A stretch of 47,401 nucleotides of DNA from Gammaproteobacteria bacterium. GTDB lineage: Bacteria > Pseudomonadota > Gammaproteobacteria > Xanthomonadales > SZUA-36. The notes under the pieces are model-generated. The model worked only from the letters and a program-made list of their open reading frames with translations. It had not been told where the DNA came from and ran no database searches. Of this stretch, positions 15,285 through 25,062 are shown piece by piece; positions within the stretch are counted from its first letter, which is position 1; each line of letters begins with the position of its first letter. The translations under genes and the position numbers were made by a program. The stretch spans positions 1-47,401 of the forward strand of contig JAJRUM010000011.1 in the NCBI GenBank assembly GCA_024277815.1. Direction: 5' to 3'.

Positions 15285-15977
15285 TCAGGAAGCCGCAGCA
15301 ACCAGCTCTTTGGCGACTTCCACCGCAGTCGCCGCATCCCGGCAATACGCGTCTGCGCCAATGGCCTGACCGAACTCTTCGTTGAGTGGTGCCCCTCCCA
15401 CCAACACGATGTAGTCATCGCGGATGCCCCGCTCTTTCATCGTATCAATAACGACTTTCATGTAGGGCATGGTGGTGGTCAGCAGTGCCGACATGCCAAG
15501 AATGTTGGCACCGTTTTCCTCGATGGCGCTGATATAGGTATCGGCTTCTATGTTGATGCCGAGGTCGATGACCTCAAATCCGGCGCCTTCCATCATCATG
15601 CCAACCAGGTTCTTGCCAATATCGTGGATATCACCTTTGACGGTGCCGACAACGACCGTGCCGACCGGCTTGGCACCGCTGGTGGAGAGAATGGGCTTAA
15701 GAATCGTCATGCCAGCCTTCATGGCATTGGCTGACATCAGCACTTCGGGTACGAACAGGATGCCATCGCGAAAATCGACACCGACAATAGCCATGCCGCC
15801 AACCAGAGCTTCTTCCAGTACCCGGGGTGCACTCCAACCGCGTTCCAGCAGTATTGTTGTGCCCTCGGCGATTTCATCGGCCAGGCCGTCATAGATGTCG
15901 TCATGCATCTGCTCGATGAGTTCGTCATCCGGCAGTTCCGCGAGGATAATTTCTTCGTCGTTGTATTCGTCAGTCAT
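15285..15977 (-). CDS. Corrinoid (B12-binding) methyl carrier protein, MttC/MtbC/MtgC type
   Basis: 230 aa. An acidic N-terminal helix region precedes the helical cap domain (~20-100, VPEVLMSANAMKAGM), then a Rossmann B12-binding domain (~105-225). The base-off/His-on signature is DIHDIGKNL, with His118 as the likely lower cobalt ligand; SALLTTTMPYMK and VLVGGAPLNEEF complete the pattern. It accepts the methyl group from the MttB-family enzyme upstream and hands it to the pterin methyltransferase downstream. Its cobalt must be Co(I), hence the activator gene in the same operon. It is followed after 10 nt by the DUF1638 gene. Confidence 0.93.
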   Translation of the reverse strand: MTDEYNDEEIILAELPDDELIEQMHDDIYDGLADEIAEGTTILLERGWSAPRVLEEALVGGMAIVGVDFRDGILFVPEVLMSANAMKAGMTILKPILSTSGAKPVGTVVVGTVKGDIHDIGKNLVGMMMEGAGFEVIDLGINIEADTYISAIEENGANILGMSALLTTTMPYMKVVIDTMKERGIRDDYIVLVGGAPLNEEFGQAIGADAYCRDAATAVEVAKELVAAAS

Positions 15978-16016
15978 TGGGTTTCCAGCCTCTTTATGGT
16001 TGCCTGTCTTGTTCCA

Positions 16017-17549
16017 TCAATCCCAACGGCCTTTGCCGGGGCGCATATCCTGAATATCCAGTTGGATCGGGAATGTGTCACGGATTTTGGCATCAATAGC
16101 CGGATCAATATAGGTCGGGTAGTGACTCGACAGTATTGATTTCACCCGTGTGCCTGCCTGCTGGCGTATATCCGGTGAGCCGGCAGCTTCCCATTCACCT
16201 GGTGTGCTGCGATCGGCCAGTGCCGGGTACTCATAGTCGGTGCGCATCAGGCCCAGCGTCTGGTCGGTGCGCAAGTAGTGGCCTTCGCCGTGCACCACCT
16301 CTTCCATCACTTTATAAGACAGCGTTTCCTCGTTAACCTCGATGCCGCGCACGGTACGCAAGACAGCACCAAGCAAATCATTGTCTATCACCATGGATTC
16401 GAGTGACAGGGCCATCAGGCTACCCAGCATACCGCTGGACTCGGACACATTGTTGCAGCCTGCTTGTGCAGCCAGCGCAATGGCCAGCGCCTTTTCATAG
16501 CCCGCCTGGTAGTCAGGCAGCTTGGAGTCGGTCATGCCGGCGCCAACAGAGCTTGGCAAACCGTAAAAATTGACCATTTGGGCAGCGGCAGCGGAGACCA
16601 CGGCTTCTTCGCCACTGCCACCGGTGAAGGCACCGCTGCGCAGGTCGGAAACAAACGGCCAGGGGCCCAGGATTACCGGAAAACCGGGTTCGACGACATC
16701 GATCATCAACAAGCCAGCAAGCGCTTCGGCAACGGATTGCACGACCGCGCCCGCCAGTGCTGCTGGTGCAGTTGCGCCGGCCTGAGGGGCAACGATGACC
16801 CAGATGGGTGCGCCAAACTTGATGGATTCGACACAGACCTCACTGTTGTCCTGGCCGTACCGTAAAGGTGAGATCACCGGGCAACCACCGCTATTACAAA
16901 AAGGCCTGGCATGGAATTTCTCCTTGCCACCGGCAATCATGTACAGCATTTCCAGTGTGGGTTGCACATGTGCAGCCTCGGAGAAAGTCAGCTGTATATG
17001 CTTATTGGTACCCGCTGCGCTGACGTAGGCTGAGTTGATATCACAATGCAACTGGTCTTTGATCTCAGTGGCAACCACCAGGCGTGAGAAAGCGTGAATA
17101 TTGTCCATGCGATCCATCAGTCGGGCCGCATCGTAAATATCAAGCAATGTGGAAGGGCGGTAGGTGGAGGCACCAATGTCCAGCATGTTGACGGCCTCAC
17201 CGCCACCATAGGTATGCACCCGTGTGCCGCCGATCTCCATGTCGTGTTTCGGATCCCGCCCCAGCAGCCGGGTATTTTTAGGTGTGCTGGCGATAACGTC
17301 TTCCACCAATGCGCGTGGGAAGCACAGGCGCCCATGCTCATTGATAGAGCAACCCCGTTCCAGGGCGCGCTCCTTAACGATCGGAATCGGGTCACCCATG
17401 CCGATGTTTTCAAGCACATCGAGAATGGTCTGGTGAACTTGCTGCTCATCGGAATCGGTCAGCGGCCGGTAACGCCCCCCCAACATGCCAGGCCCGACTG
17501 CCGATGCAACGGCAGGATTCTTTTGTCGTTCTCTTCTTCCTCTACGCAT
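16017..17549 (-). CDS. MttB-superfamily methyltransferase, apparently without pyrrolysine
   Basis: 510 aa from the ATG at 17549, which overlaps the end of the MetF-like gene by 8 nt; the longer frame is rejected. Trimethylamine methyltransferase (MttB) family features: LTDSDEQQVHQTILDVLENIGMG near the start, RLLGRDPKHDMEIGG, VHTYGGGEAVNMLD, FCNSGGCPVISPLRYG, GSGEEAVVSAAAAQM, GLPSSVGAGMTDSK. The frame has no in-frame TAG, so unlike archaeal MttB it needs no pyrrolysine. Non-Pyl homologs characterised elsewhere demethylate quaternary amines such as glycine betaine, proline betaine or carnitine onto a corrinoid protein. The substrate here is unknown; no transporter or dimethylglycine catabolic gene is in the window to narrow it. 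Confidence 0.9.
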   Translation of the reverse strand: MRRGRRERQKNPAVASAVGPGMLGGRYRPLTDSDEQQVHQTILDVLENIGMGDPIPIVKERALERGCSINEHGRLCFPRALVEDVIASTPKNTRLLGRDPKHDMEIGGTRVHTYGGGEAVNMLDIGASTYRPSTLLDIYDAARLMDRMDNIHAFSRLVVATEIKDQLHCDINSAYVSAAGTNKHIQLTFSEAAHVQPTLEMLYMIAGGKEKFHARPFCNSGGCPVISPLRYGQDNSEVCVESIKFGAPIWVIVAPQAGATAPAALAGAVVQSVAEALAGLLMIDVVEPGFPVILGPWPFVSDLRSGAFTGGSGEEAVVSAAAAQMVNFYGLPSSVGAGMTDSKLPDYQAGYEKALAIALAAQAGCNNVSESSGMLGSLMALSLESMVIDNDLLGAVLRTVRGIEVNEETLSYKVMEEVVHGEGHYLRTDQTLGLMRTDYEYPALADRSTPGEWEAAGSPDIRQQAGTRVKSILSSHYPTYIDPAIDAKIRDTFPIQLDIQDMRPGKGRWD

Positions 17550-18405
17550 TGTATTCACCACTGAATTTGGCCAATGACTCGGTACGCCACCGTTCAGTAC
17601 GTTCAATATCATTAAAACTGAACAGGTGGAAGCCAGGTATGTTTATTGTTTCGTCGCCCAGGCAGGGTTCGAGCCCTGCCAACAAGTCGTCCGGTTGATA
17701 CGGTTTGGCGCTGAGCACCCTTTTGAGCAAACCCTTCTGCTTTTTAATTATTCTGACGGACTGTCCTACGCCGATACGCAGCGACAGGGCTATCAATTTG
17801 CTGATGTCGGCCACACCGGGCAAGCCTATCCACGCCGGCAGGGTCATACCCACCTCCCGCATCTGCCTGAGCCAGCCTATGAGTGCTTCGGGATCGAAAC
17901 ACATCTGGGTTACCAGGTAGGTTGCAAATGGCTGCTTTTCTAACAGCAGTTGTTGCAGTTCTGCGTTGCCGATCAACGGGTGGCCTTCCGGATGGGCGGC
18001 GATACCGACATCCTCAATATTGTGGCCGATCTCAGCCATATCCCGGAGCAGGCTGAGTGCGCTGTCGTAACTACCGACAGGTTGTGGTGCATCACCACCG
18101 GGAACAAAAACACTTTCTACCCGGGCCGCCTCAAGTCGGGCCATGATTTCCCGCAGGTGGCCCTTGTCTTGCACCAGTCTGGCAGCGATGTGCGGTATGA
18201 GCTTCAGTTGCCTGTTGTCTGGCAGGGCACGGAGTTTTTCCATCAACTCCAGCGTGGGTTCAAGGCCATTGACGGGCGAGCAGGTGATGGATACATAGGC
18301 ATGCCGGGGAATGTGTACCAGCCTGTCCAGAATAGTTCTGGTTGGAATCACTTCCAGGTAAGCCCGCTTCAGCAAGTCAGCCAGTATGTTGCACTTGTTA
18401 TTCAT
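17542..18405 (-). CDS. MetF-like methylenetetrahydrofolate reductase of the demethylation operon
   Basis: 287 aa from the ATG at 18405; a TTG at 18411 in the same frame is less likely. It resembles the MTHFR TIM barrel: EVIPTRT near the start, HAYVSITCSP, KLIPHIAAR, VFVPGGDAPQP, GIAAHPEGHP, YLVTQMCFDPEAL, WIGLPGVAD. It is divergent from the housekeeping methionine-pathway MetF and is the first gene of the corrinoid operon. Its likely job is oxidation of methyl-THF to methylene-THF, feeding one-carbon units to serine/glycine metabolism or CO2. No strong Shine-Dalgarno is visible before the start. The last codons overlap the MttB-like gene, so the two are coupled. Confidence 0.85.
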   Translation of the reverse strand: MNNKCNILADLLKRAYLEVIPTRTILDRLVHIPRHAYVSITCSPVNGLEPTLELMEKLRALPDNRQLKLIPHIAARLVQDKGHLREIMARLEAARVESVFVPGGDAPQPVGSYDSALSLLRDMAEIGHNIEDVGIAAHPEGHPLIGNAELQQLLLEKQPFATYLVTQMCFDPEALIGWLRQMREVGMTLPAWIGLPGVADISKLIALSLRIGVGQSVRIIKKQKGLLKRVLSAKPYQPDDLLAGLEPCLGDETINIPGFHLFSFNDIERTERWRTESLAKFSGEYNA

Positions 18406-18483
18406 CAGCAAAGTGTGCCAATTTGTTTAGCCGTCATTTTACACCCGCCGAACAGGTGAAGTCTCGCAACTTCAGACAGTAAA

Positions 18484-18519
18484 GAGCCAGTGTCACACAC
18501 GGGAGAAAAACCCGGGCTC
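18484..18519. repeat. Nested hairpin in the intergenic region
   Basis: GAGCC (18484-18488) pairs with GGCTC (18515-18519), and inside it CGGG (18500-18503) pairs with CCCG (18511-18514) around an A-rich loop, leaving an 11-nt bulge on one side. Read on the minus strand it ends GGCTCTTTA, a short T run, so it might attenuate a leader transcript of the corrinoid operon. Confidence 0.35.
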
Positions 18520-18555
18520 AAATGCGGCCAGCAGGTTGCACGGAGGCCCTTGGCT

Positions 18556-18572
18556 CGCCCCAATATGGTGCA
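18556..18572. promoter_or_regulatory. Candidate NtrC-binding site
   Basis: The 17-mer CGCCCCAATATGGTGCA agrees at 13 of 17 positions with the strong enteric glnA NtrC site TGCACTAAAATGGTGCA. Its right half (ATGGTGCA) is perfect. It lies about 100 bp upstream of the -24 element, the normal place for an enhancer. Confidence 0.5.
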
Positions 18573-18669
18573 TGGCTCCTGCCAATTGCGGCTACAAACA
18601 GTTCCAACAACCAGGGTTTTGTCCGATTTTTAACGATAATACATATACTTACTGTATAAAAATGCACAA

Positions 18670-18685
18670 TGGCGCGAATCCTGCA
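18670..18685 (+). promoter_or_regulatory. Sigma-54 (-24/-12) promoter of glnK-amtB
   Basis: TGGCGCGAATCCTGCA has the GG (18671-18672) and GC (18683-18684) separated by exactly 10 bases and matches the TGGCAC-N5-TTGCA consensus apart from two positions. Transcription would start near 18696, about 28 bp before the glnK ATG. glnK-amtB operons are classically driven by sigma-54 with NtrC under nitrogen limitation. Confidence 0.8.
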
Positions 18686-18705
18686 TGTAAGGGAAAAGAG
18701 TGTAA

Positions 18706-19062
<357 letters not shown>

Positions 19063-19090
19063 TTCGCATACCGTAGTCGAGGAACACATT

Positions 19091-20353
19091 ATGGAAAACC
19101 AGATTTTTGAACTGCAGTATGCGCTTGATACATTTTATTTCCTGGTCTGCGGCGCGTTGGTCATGTGGATGGCAGCGGGCTTCTCATTGCTGGAATCCGG
19201 TCTGGTCCGCTCCAAGAATACTGTTGAGATTCTTACCAAGAATATTGCCCTCTACTCCGTCGCCTGCATCATGTACATGGCGACCGGCTATGCGCTGATG
19301 TACGGCGGCGGGTGGTTTCTGCAGGGGATTGAGGCGTTTGACCTTGGCCAGGTGCTCACCGATTCAGCTGAGAACGGTTTTGCCGGGAAGAGCGTGTATT
19401 CGCCGGCTTCGGACTTCTTTTTTCAGGTTGTATTCGTTGCGACTGCAATGTCGATCGTTTCGGGTGCAGTTGCAGAACGCATGAAGCTTTGGGCGTTCCT
19501 GGGTTTCGCGGTTCTGATGACTGGCGTTATTTACCCAATGGAAGGCTCGTGGACCTGGGGTAGCCAGGATGTGTTTGGCATGTTCAACCTCGGCGACCTT
19601 GGTTTCAGTGACTTTGCCGGTTCTGGAATCGTTCATCTTGCCGGGGCGGCGGCGGCGCTGTCGGGCGTGCTGTTGCTGGGCGCGAGAAAGGGCAAGTACG
19701 GCCGTAACGGCCAGACCATCGCAATCCCGGGCGCCAACCTGCCGTTGGCAACGTTGGGCACTTTTATCCTCTGGATGGGCTGGTTTGGTTTTAATGGTGG
19801 TTCGGTACTCAAGCTAGCAGATGCAGGCAGCGCCCATTCGGTGGCGATGGTTTTTCTGAATACCAATGCCGCAGCAGCAGCAGGGCTGGTCGGCGCATTG
19901 CTGGCCGCCAGGGCATTGTTCGGCAAGGCTGATCTGACCATGGCATTAAACGGTGCGCTGGCAGGACTGGTGGTGATCACTGCCGAGCCATCGACACCGA
20001 CCGCGCTGCAGGCCTCAATCTTTGGCCTGCTGGCCGGTGTCGTTGTCGTATTCAGTATTATCGGTATGGATCGCCTGAAAATTGACGATCCCGTCGGCGC
20101 GATTTCGGTGCACGGCGTGGTTGGTCTGCTGGGCTTGATGCTGGTTCCTTTGACCAACGGTGAAGCCAGTTTTGTGGGTCAGCTTGCCGGTGCTGCAACC
20201 ATCTTTACCTGGGTGTTTGGGGCCAGCCTGATCGTCTGGTACGTGCTGAAGATGACCCTGGGTATTCGTGTCAGTGAAGAAGAAGAGTATGAAGGTCTGG
20301 ATATTGGCGAGTGTGGTATGGAGGCCTATCCGGAGTTCACTACCTCAACATAG
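19091..20353 (+). CDS. amtB: Ammonium transporter
   Basis: 420 aa from the ATG at 19091, preceded by GAGGA at 19079-19083; the frame is open further upstream through the end of glnK but that part is not homologous. Eleven-helix Amt fold with the family blocks FSLLESGLVRSKNT, FFFQVVFVATAMSIVSGAVAER, WTWGSQDVFGMFN and DFAGSGIVHLAGAAAALSG. The pore twin histidines are His182 (GIVHLAG) and His341 (ISVHGVVG). It conducts ammonium/ammonia into the cell under nitrogen limitation and is gated by GlnK, whose gene ends 28 nt upstream. No long cleavable signal is evident; the N-terminus MENQIFELQYALDTFYF leads straight into the first helix. It is convergent with the LysR gene, only 14 nt away. Confidence 0.96.
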   Translation: MENQIFELQYALDTFYFLVCGALVMWMAAGFSLLESGLVRSKNTVEILTKNIALYSVACIMYMATGYALMYGGGWFLQGIEAFDLGQVLTDSAENGFAGKSVYSPASDFFFQVVFVATAMSIVSGAVAERMKLWAFLGFAVLMTGVIYPMEGSWTWGSQDVFGMFNLGDLGFSDFAGSGIVHLAGAAAALSGVLLLGARKGKYGRNGQTIAIPGANLPLATLGTFILWMGWFGFNGGSVLKLADAGSAHSVAMVFLNTNAAAAAGLVGALLAARALFGKADLTMALNGALAGLVVITAEPSTPTALQASIFGLLAGVVVVFSIIGMDRLKIDDPVGAISVHGVVGLLGLMLVPLTNGEASFVGQLAGAATIFTWVFGASLIVWYVLKMTLGIRVSEEEEYEGLDIGECGMEAYPEFTTST

Positions 20354-20367
20354 GACTTTTGTTTATT

Positions 20368-21318
20368 CTACGGCGTATTGTGTTCCCTCATGTAGGGAAG
20401 GTCCGGCATGGGCACGTCTTTGACAATGCCCTTGAAAGCATCGGCCGCCCGGGACAAATGCTTGCCTCGCCGGATGACGGTGCCATAAGAGCGTTTGGGG
20501 AAGTAACGGCTCAGGTTTCTTACCACCAGTGGGTCTTTCTTGCGCAGGCAAATACCGGTGGTAATAGAAATTCCAAAATCCAGTTCTACATAGCGTTTGA
20601 TGACCTCCCAACCACCCACTTCCAGCACCACGCTGAACGGCACGCCATGCTGTTGGAAAATCCGGTCCACCATCCGCCAGGTGGTCAGTCTGCGGGGCGG
20701 GAGGATCAGGCCATAGGGCGCGATATCCCGGAGTTGAATATGCTCCTTGTCAGCCAGTGCGTGTCCCAGTGGCATGATCAATGCCGGGTCAAAGGAGTAC
20801 ATTGGGTCGTAGCTGATGTCGCTGGGTATATCCAGCATTGAGCCGATCGCAAAATCCACCTCATCTTCGCGAATCATGGCCAGCCCGTCCCGACCGGTTA
20901 CGTTGCGAAGCTGTACACGGATCTTGGGGTAGAGCTCGTGAAAGGCAGACACCAGGGCGGGCAGTATGTACATGATGGTTGATTCACCTGCCGCAATGAC
21001 CAGTTTTCCCGACTCCAGGTTGCCCCTGACCTCTTTGTCGAAGCGGTCTCCAAGGCCATCCATACCCTCGACCAGTGGCCGTGCCATGTCGAGCAGTTTC
21101 CTGCCGTCCGGCGTTAATTGAATGCGTGGTCCGCGGCGCTCGAACAGCACGACATTCAGTTCTTCTTCCAGTGCTTTGATCTGTAAGCTGATCGCTGACT
21201 GACTGAGGAAAAGCTCGTCAGCTGCATGGGTCATTTTTCCGGTACGCGCTACCGCACAAAACGCGCGTAGCTGTTTAAGTGTGTTGCCTTTATAGTACTT
21301 TGTGGTTTTAGCCGTCAT
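20368..21318 (-). CDS. LysR-family transcriptional regulator
   Basis: 316 aa. The N-terminal winged HTH (~14-72) reads LKQLRAFCAVARTGKMTHAA, then LFLSQSAISLQIKALEEEL and LFERRGPRIQLTPDGRKLL, all typical of LysR proteins. The effector domain (~100-300) has the two-lobe pattern (GKLVIAAGESTIMYILP, GWEVIKRYVELDFGISI). It lies divergently from aceB with 119 bp between the starts, so it is a candidate regulator of the glyoxylate shunt genes. The effector is unknown. LysR proteins usually autorepress and activate the divergent gene, which fits an AT-rich palindrome in the shared region. Confidence 0.9.
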   Translation of the reverse strand: MTAKTTKYYKGNTLKQLRAFCAVARTGKMTHAADELFLSQSAISLQIKALEEELNVVLFERRGPRIQLTPDGRKLLDMARPLVEGMDGLGDRFDKEVRGNLESGKLVIAAGESTIMYILPALVSAFHELYPKIRVQLRNVTGRDGLAMIREDEVDFAIGSMLDIPSDISYDPMYSFDPALIMPLGHALADKEHIQLRDIAPYGLILPPRRLTTWRMVDRIFQQHGVPFSVVLEVGGWEVIKRYVELDFGISITTGICLRKKDPLVVRNLSRYFPKRSYGTVIRRGKHLSRAADAFKGIVKDVPMPDLPYMREHNTP

Positions 21319-21333
21319 ATCAACAAGTTAAAT

Positions 21334-21352
21334 TATTCAAATATTTAATAAT
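21334..21352. promoter_or_regulatory. Candidate LysR operator (T-N11-A type)
   Basis: TTATTCAAATATTTAATAA is a near-palindrome of 19 bp in the 119-bp divergent region, 16 bp upstream of the lysR start. It contains the T-N11-A arrangement favoured by LysR proteins. A second partial motif, TAGGTATT, occurs twice between it and aceB. Confidence 0.4.
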
Positions 21353-21437
21353 AGGTATTGAAACATTTATATTGTCAAAGATAAACCCAAGTAGGTATTC
21401 TTAATATGTGAACTCATAAGATTGGGAAGCTATTGCG

Positions 21438-23039
21438 ATGATTTTGCCAGCGATGCGGGGGCCACACCCTGAAATTGAACTGATTCAGCCACTGGTTGAA
21501 AACCAGCGAGAAATTTTGACGCCTGAAGCACTGGATTTTCTTGCCCGATTGGCGGACAGATTCACCCCTGAACTGGTGCAATTACTGGCTGCGCGCAAGC
21601 TGCGCCAGGCTGAATATGACCAAGGCGCAGTTCCGGTATTTGACCCTGCGACGGCAGATATCCGTGACGGAGACTGGCAGGTGGCACCAATCCCTGCTGA
21701 GGTAGAAGATCGCCGTACAGAGATTACCGGTCCGGTGACGCGCAAGATGGTTATCAACGCGCTGAACTCAGGTGCCCAGGTTTACATGGCGGATTTTGAA
21801 GACTCCACTTCGCCGACCTGGAGCAATGTCATTGACGGCCAGATGAACCTGCGCGATGCCATTCGGCGGCAGATTGATTTTAGTTCACCAGAGGGTAAAA
21901 GTTACGCCCTGAATGAGAAAACAGCAGTGCTGATGGTTCGCCCGCGTGGCCTGCACTTACCGGAACGGCACCTGAGGCTGGCTGGCAGGCCATTGCATGG
22001 CGCATTGGTCGATTTCGGTCTGTACCTGTTCCACAATCATGCAGAACTACTCAAGCATGGCAGCCAGCCATATTTTTATCTTCCCAAGTTGCAGCACCAC
22101 TCGGAAGCTGCCTGGTGGGAGAAGGTCATTGCCTGGTCCGAACAGGCACTCGGTATTGCGCATGGCACTGTACGGGTGACATTGTTGATCGAAACCCTGC
22201 CGGCCGTGTTCCAGATGCACGAAATTCTGCATGCCCTGCGGAGCCGGATTCTTGGCCTGAACTGTGGCCGCTGGGATTACATATTCAGTTACATAAAGAC
22301 CTTCAGAAACCACCCGGACCGCGTGCTGCCCGATCGTGACCAAGTGGGTATGACGGTGCCATTTTTGGCCAGCTATTCAAAACTGCTAATCCAGACCTGT
22401 CATGCGCATGGCGCATTTGCGATGGGTGGTATGGCGGCACAGATTCCGATTCGCGGTGATGATGAGGCCAACGCGGTGGCGATGGAAAAAGTTCGCGTGG
22501 ACAAGGAGCGCGAAGCCAACAACGGCCACGATGGTACCTGGGTTGCGCACCCCGGACTGGAGCCGCTTTCAAGGGCAGAGTTCGACAAGGTACTGAAGGG
22601 GCCAAACCAGATTGACCGCCAATTGGCGGGTTTTACAGTCAATGTTGAGGACCTGATCGCTCCCAGCGAAGGCACCATCAGCGAAGCCGGTGTGCGCAAG
22701 AATATCCGTGTAGCAATCCAGTACCTTGCTGCCTGGCTGTCGGGCAACGGCTGTGTGCCGATCGACAACCTGATGGAAGATGCAGCGACCGCTGAAATTG
22801 GCAGAACCCAATTGTGGCAATGGGTAAAACAGGGCTCTGGCCTGGAAGATGGCCGTACGGTCAATCAGGACTGGCTGGATGTTTTGTTTGCGGAAGAAAG
22901 GGCATTGTTAACAGCCAGTGCCCAGGCGGATGCGGTCGGGGCCATTGAGAAAGCAACGGCATTGCTCCAGGAAATGACAAGTAATTCTGAGCTGGTGGAG
23001 TTTCTGACTTTACCGGCGTATGACCAGTTGAATGATTAA
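21438..23039 (+). CDS. aceB: Malate synthase A
   Basis: 533 aa, the usual length of malate synthase A. Family blocks include [67 protein letters not shown] and [17 protein letters not shown]. It condenses glyoxylate with acetyl-CoA to malate, the second glyoxylate-shunt step, allowing growth on acetate or fatty acids. The isocitrate lyase gene follows after 32 nt, so the two form an aceBA operon. GGGAAG lies upstream of the ATG. The divergent LysR gene may control it. No aceK (isocitrate dehydrogenase kinase) follows. Confidence 0.96.
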   Translation: MILPAMRGPHPEIELIQPLVENQREILTPEALDFLARLADRFTPELVQLLAARKLRQAEYDQGAVPVFDPATADIRDGDWQVAPIPAEVEDRRTEITGPVTRKMVINALNSGAQVYMADFEDSTSPTWSNVIDGQMNLRDAIRRQIDFSSPEGKSYALNEKTAVLMVRPRGLHLPERHLRLAGRPLHGALVDFGLYLFHNHAELLKHGSQPYFYLPKLQHHSEAAWWEKVIAWSEQALGIAHGTVRVTLLIETLPAVFQMHEILHALRSRILGLNCGRWDYIFSYIKTFRNHPDRVLPDRDQVGMTVPFLASYSKLLIQTCHAHGAFAMGGMAAQIPIRGDDEANAVAMEKVRVDKEREANNGHDGTWVAHPGLEPLSRAEFDKVLKGPNQIDRQLAGFTVNVEDLIAPSEGTISEAGVRKNIRVAIQYLAAWLSGNGCVPIDNLMEDAATAEIGRTQLWQWVKQGSGLEDGRTVNQDWLDVLFAEERALLTASAQADAVGAIEKATALLQEMTSNSELVEFLTLPAYDQLND

Positions 23040-23071
23040 ATATAATTGACCCTGCACTGAAGGAGACGGGT

Positions 23072-24349
23072 ATGAGTACGCACGATGATATGAAAAACGA
23101 GTGGGAAACAAACCCGCGCTGGAGTGGAATCCGCAGGGACTACGGACCGGAAGATGTAGAACGGTTACGTGGCAATGTACGGGTGGAGTACTCGCTGGCC
23201 AGGCAGGGTGCTGAGAAGCTTTGGAGCCAGATGCATACACAACCCTATGTCAACGCACTCGGTGCTTTGACAGGTAACCAGGCCATGCAGCAGGTCAAGG
23301 CCGGTCTGAAGGCCATTTACCTGTCTGGCTGGCAGGTTGCTGCCGATGCCAATCTGGCGGGCCAGATGTACCCCGACCAATCCCTGTACCCGGCTGATTC
23401 TGTGCCTGCTGTGGTACGCAGAATCAATAATTCCCTGATACGTGCGGACCAGCTGCATCATGCTGAAGGTGACGACTCAGTCGACTGGATGGCACCGATT
23501 GTTGCTGATGCCGAAGCGGGGTTTGGCGGCGTGCTGAATGCGCACGAACTGATGAAGGCCATGATTGATGCCGGCGCCGCCGGTGTTCACTTTGAAGACC
23601 AGCTGGCGTCAGCGAAGAAATGTGGTCATATGGGTGGCAAAGTGCTGGTGCCGACTTCAGAAGCGGTAGCCAAGCTTTCAGCGGCCCGGCTCGCGGCAGA
23701 CATCCTGGACGTTCCGACCATCCTTGTGGCCCGTACCGATGCGATGGCTGCAGCACTATTGACTTCGGATATTGATGCGTATGATCGCGAGTTTCTGACG
23801 GGTGGGCGTACGGTTGAAGGCTTTTTTGAAACCCGCGCGGGAATCGACCAGGCCATTTCCCGAGGCCTGGCGTATGCGCCTTATGCCGATCTGATCTGGT
23901 GTGAAACCGGTAAGCCGGATCTGGCCCAGGCGAAAAAGTTTGCCGATGCTATTCATGAAAAATTCCCCGGTAAAATGCTGGCGTACAACTGCTCACCATC
24001 CTTTAACTGGAAACAGAACCTGAATGATGAAACCATCGCCAATTTCCAGAACGAGCTCGGCGCCATGGGTTACAAGTTCCAGTTCATTACACTGGCCGGT
24101 TTCCACGCTTTGAACCACAGCATGTACCAACTGGCCTGTGGTTACAGGGACAAGCAGATGAGCGCTTATGTGGAGCTGCAGGAAGCTGAATTTGCTGCTG
24201 AGGATGAGGGCTATACGGCCACCAAGCACCAGCGTGAAGTCGGCACCGGTTATTTTGACGCGATTACGCAAACCCTGAGCCAGGGCACGTCGTCTTTGTC
24301 CGCACTGTCAGGCTCTACGGAAGAAGAGCAGTTTGACGAAGCGGTATAA
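23072..24349 (+). CDS. aceA: Isocitrate lyase
   Basis: 425 aa with AAGGAGA a few bases before the ATG. The active-site loop [14 protein letters not shown] is intact with catalytic Cys184; other blocks are [51 protein letters not shown] and [10 protein letters not shown]. It splits isocitrate into glyoxylate and succinate, bypassing the decarboxylating TCA steps. The length fits the enterobacterial-type enzyme. It is the second gene of aceBA and is closed by a strong hairpin terminator. Confidence 0.97.
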   Translation: MSTHDDMKNEWETNPRWSGIRRDYGPEDVERLRGNVRVEYSLARQGAEKLWSQMHTQPYVNALGALTGNQAMQQVKAGLKAIYLSGWQVAADANLAGQMYPDQSLYPADSVPAVVRRINNSLIRADQLHHAEGDDSVDWMAPIVADAEAGFGGVLNAHELMKAMIDAGAAGVHFEDQLASAKKCGHMGGKVLVPTSEAVAKLSAARLAADILDVPTILVARTDAMAAALLTSDIDAYDREFLTGGRTVEGFFETRAGIDQAISRGLAYAPYADLIWCETGKPDLAQAKKFADAIHEKFPGKMLAYNCSPSFNWKQNLNDETIANFQNELGAMGYKFQFITLAGFHALNHSMYQLACGYRDKQMSAYVELQEAEFAAEDEGYTATKHQREVGTGYFDAITQTLSQGTSSLSALSGSTEEEQFDEAV

Positions 24350-24386
24350 TAAGTTTCGGGCCAAAAAAAATCAGGCCTGAAAAAAA

Positions 24387-24412
24387 GGGCGGCCAACCGG
24401 CCGCCCTTTTTT
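24387..24412. terminator. Strong bidirectional intrinsic terminator after aceA
   Basis: GGGCGGCC (24387-24394), loop AACC, GGCCGCCC (24399-24406), followed by TTTTTT and preceded by AAAAAA. It lies between convergent genes ending at 24349 (+) and 24430 (-), so it can serve both. Confidence 0.9.
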
Positions 24413-24429
24413 ATACATGTATAGGTTGC

Positions 24430-24831
24430 TTACGCTGCCGCAACATGGACGTCGCACCGATAGTGGTCATCATTGGCAGCCTTCAATGCCCGTCGCCGGC
24501 TTGGGGCCACGACGGTGCATTTAAATGCAAAATCTTCTTCTTTCAATGCGCGCGCGTGCCAGCGATAGCCATAGAACCCCGGTTTAACGCCGAACAGCAC
24601 AACAAGGGCGATGAGCAATACAATCTGGCTGACAGGGCTGGATACCCAGGTTCCGGCCAATTGGGCGATATCAAACATTACCGTGGTCGTGACCACCAGT
24701 AATACTGTAGTGAAGCCCAGGCCACGACGGACGGCCCACACTGACGGTGCCAGGAAGGCCAACCAGGAAAAACCACGTCGAACGGCTTGTTTACCGTACT
24801 TTGGATGTTGGTAGATATCAAAGACGCGCAT
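24430..24831 (-). CDS. DUF2628-type small membrane protein
   Basis: 133 aa. An amphipathic basic N-terminus (MRVFDIYQHPKYGKQAVRRGFSW) leads to hydrophobic segments: LAFLAPSVWAVRRGLG, TTVLLVVTTTVMFDIAQLAG and QIVLLIALVVLFGVKPGFYG, then YRWHARALKEEDF. This matches the DUF2628 pattern of inner-membrane proteins in which large, short-loop helices precede a YRWHxRxLxxxGF motif. Function is unknown. It is a single gene, convergent with aceA and 231 bp downstream of the TolB-like/TPR array; no clear promoter was found in that gap. Confidence 0.7.
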   Translation of the reverse strand: MRVFDIYQHPKYGKQAVRRGFSWLAFLAPSVWAVRRGLGFTTVLLVVTTTVMFDIAQLAGTWVSSPVSQIVLLIALVVLFGVKPGFYGYRWHARALKEEDFAFKCTVVAPSRRRALKAANDDHYRCDVHVAAA

Positions 24832-25062
24832 ATCTTTTGTAGTAAACCTCTGTCGTTGACGAGCACAAACTGCTCATATATTAAGACGTCAGGAACCGTG
24901 CATTAGTTCCTGCGTCTCTACGCCCAATCATGGAGTTTTCCGGGTTCTGCGACCCGTGAAAGCGGCCATTATCAACCTTCCTGTGAAGTCTGGAAAGTGT
25001 CTTTGGTCATGAGCATAGATTATATATTACCGGCTCCGTCGTCATGCTTGCCATGATTCAGG

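Noticed and set aside
16017..17549. Pyrrolysine-dependent MttB
   Set aside because: The frame is continuous with no in-frame TAG inside the gene, and no pyl genes are visible, so the enzyme belongs to the branch without pyrrolysine.
18446..18490. Glycine-riboswitch-like string (CGCCGAACAGGTGAA, then CTTCAGACAG and AAGAG)
   Set aside because: A few conserved motifs appear in order, but the 5' GGGAGA half of the aptamer is missing upstream. On this strand it would face glnK rather than the demethylation genes. The match is too partial to call.
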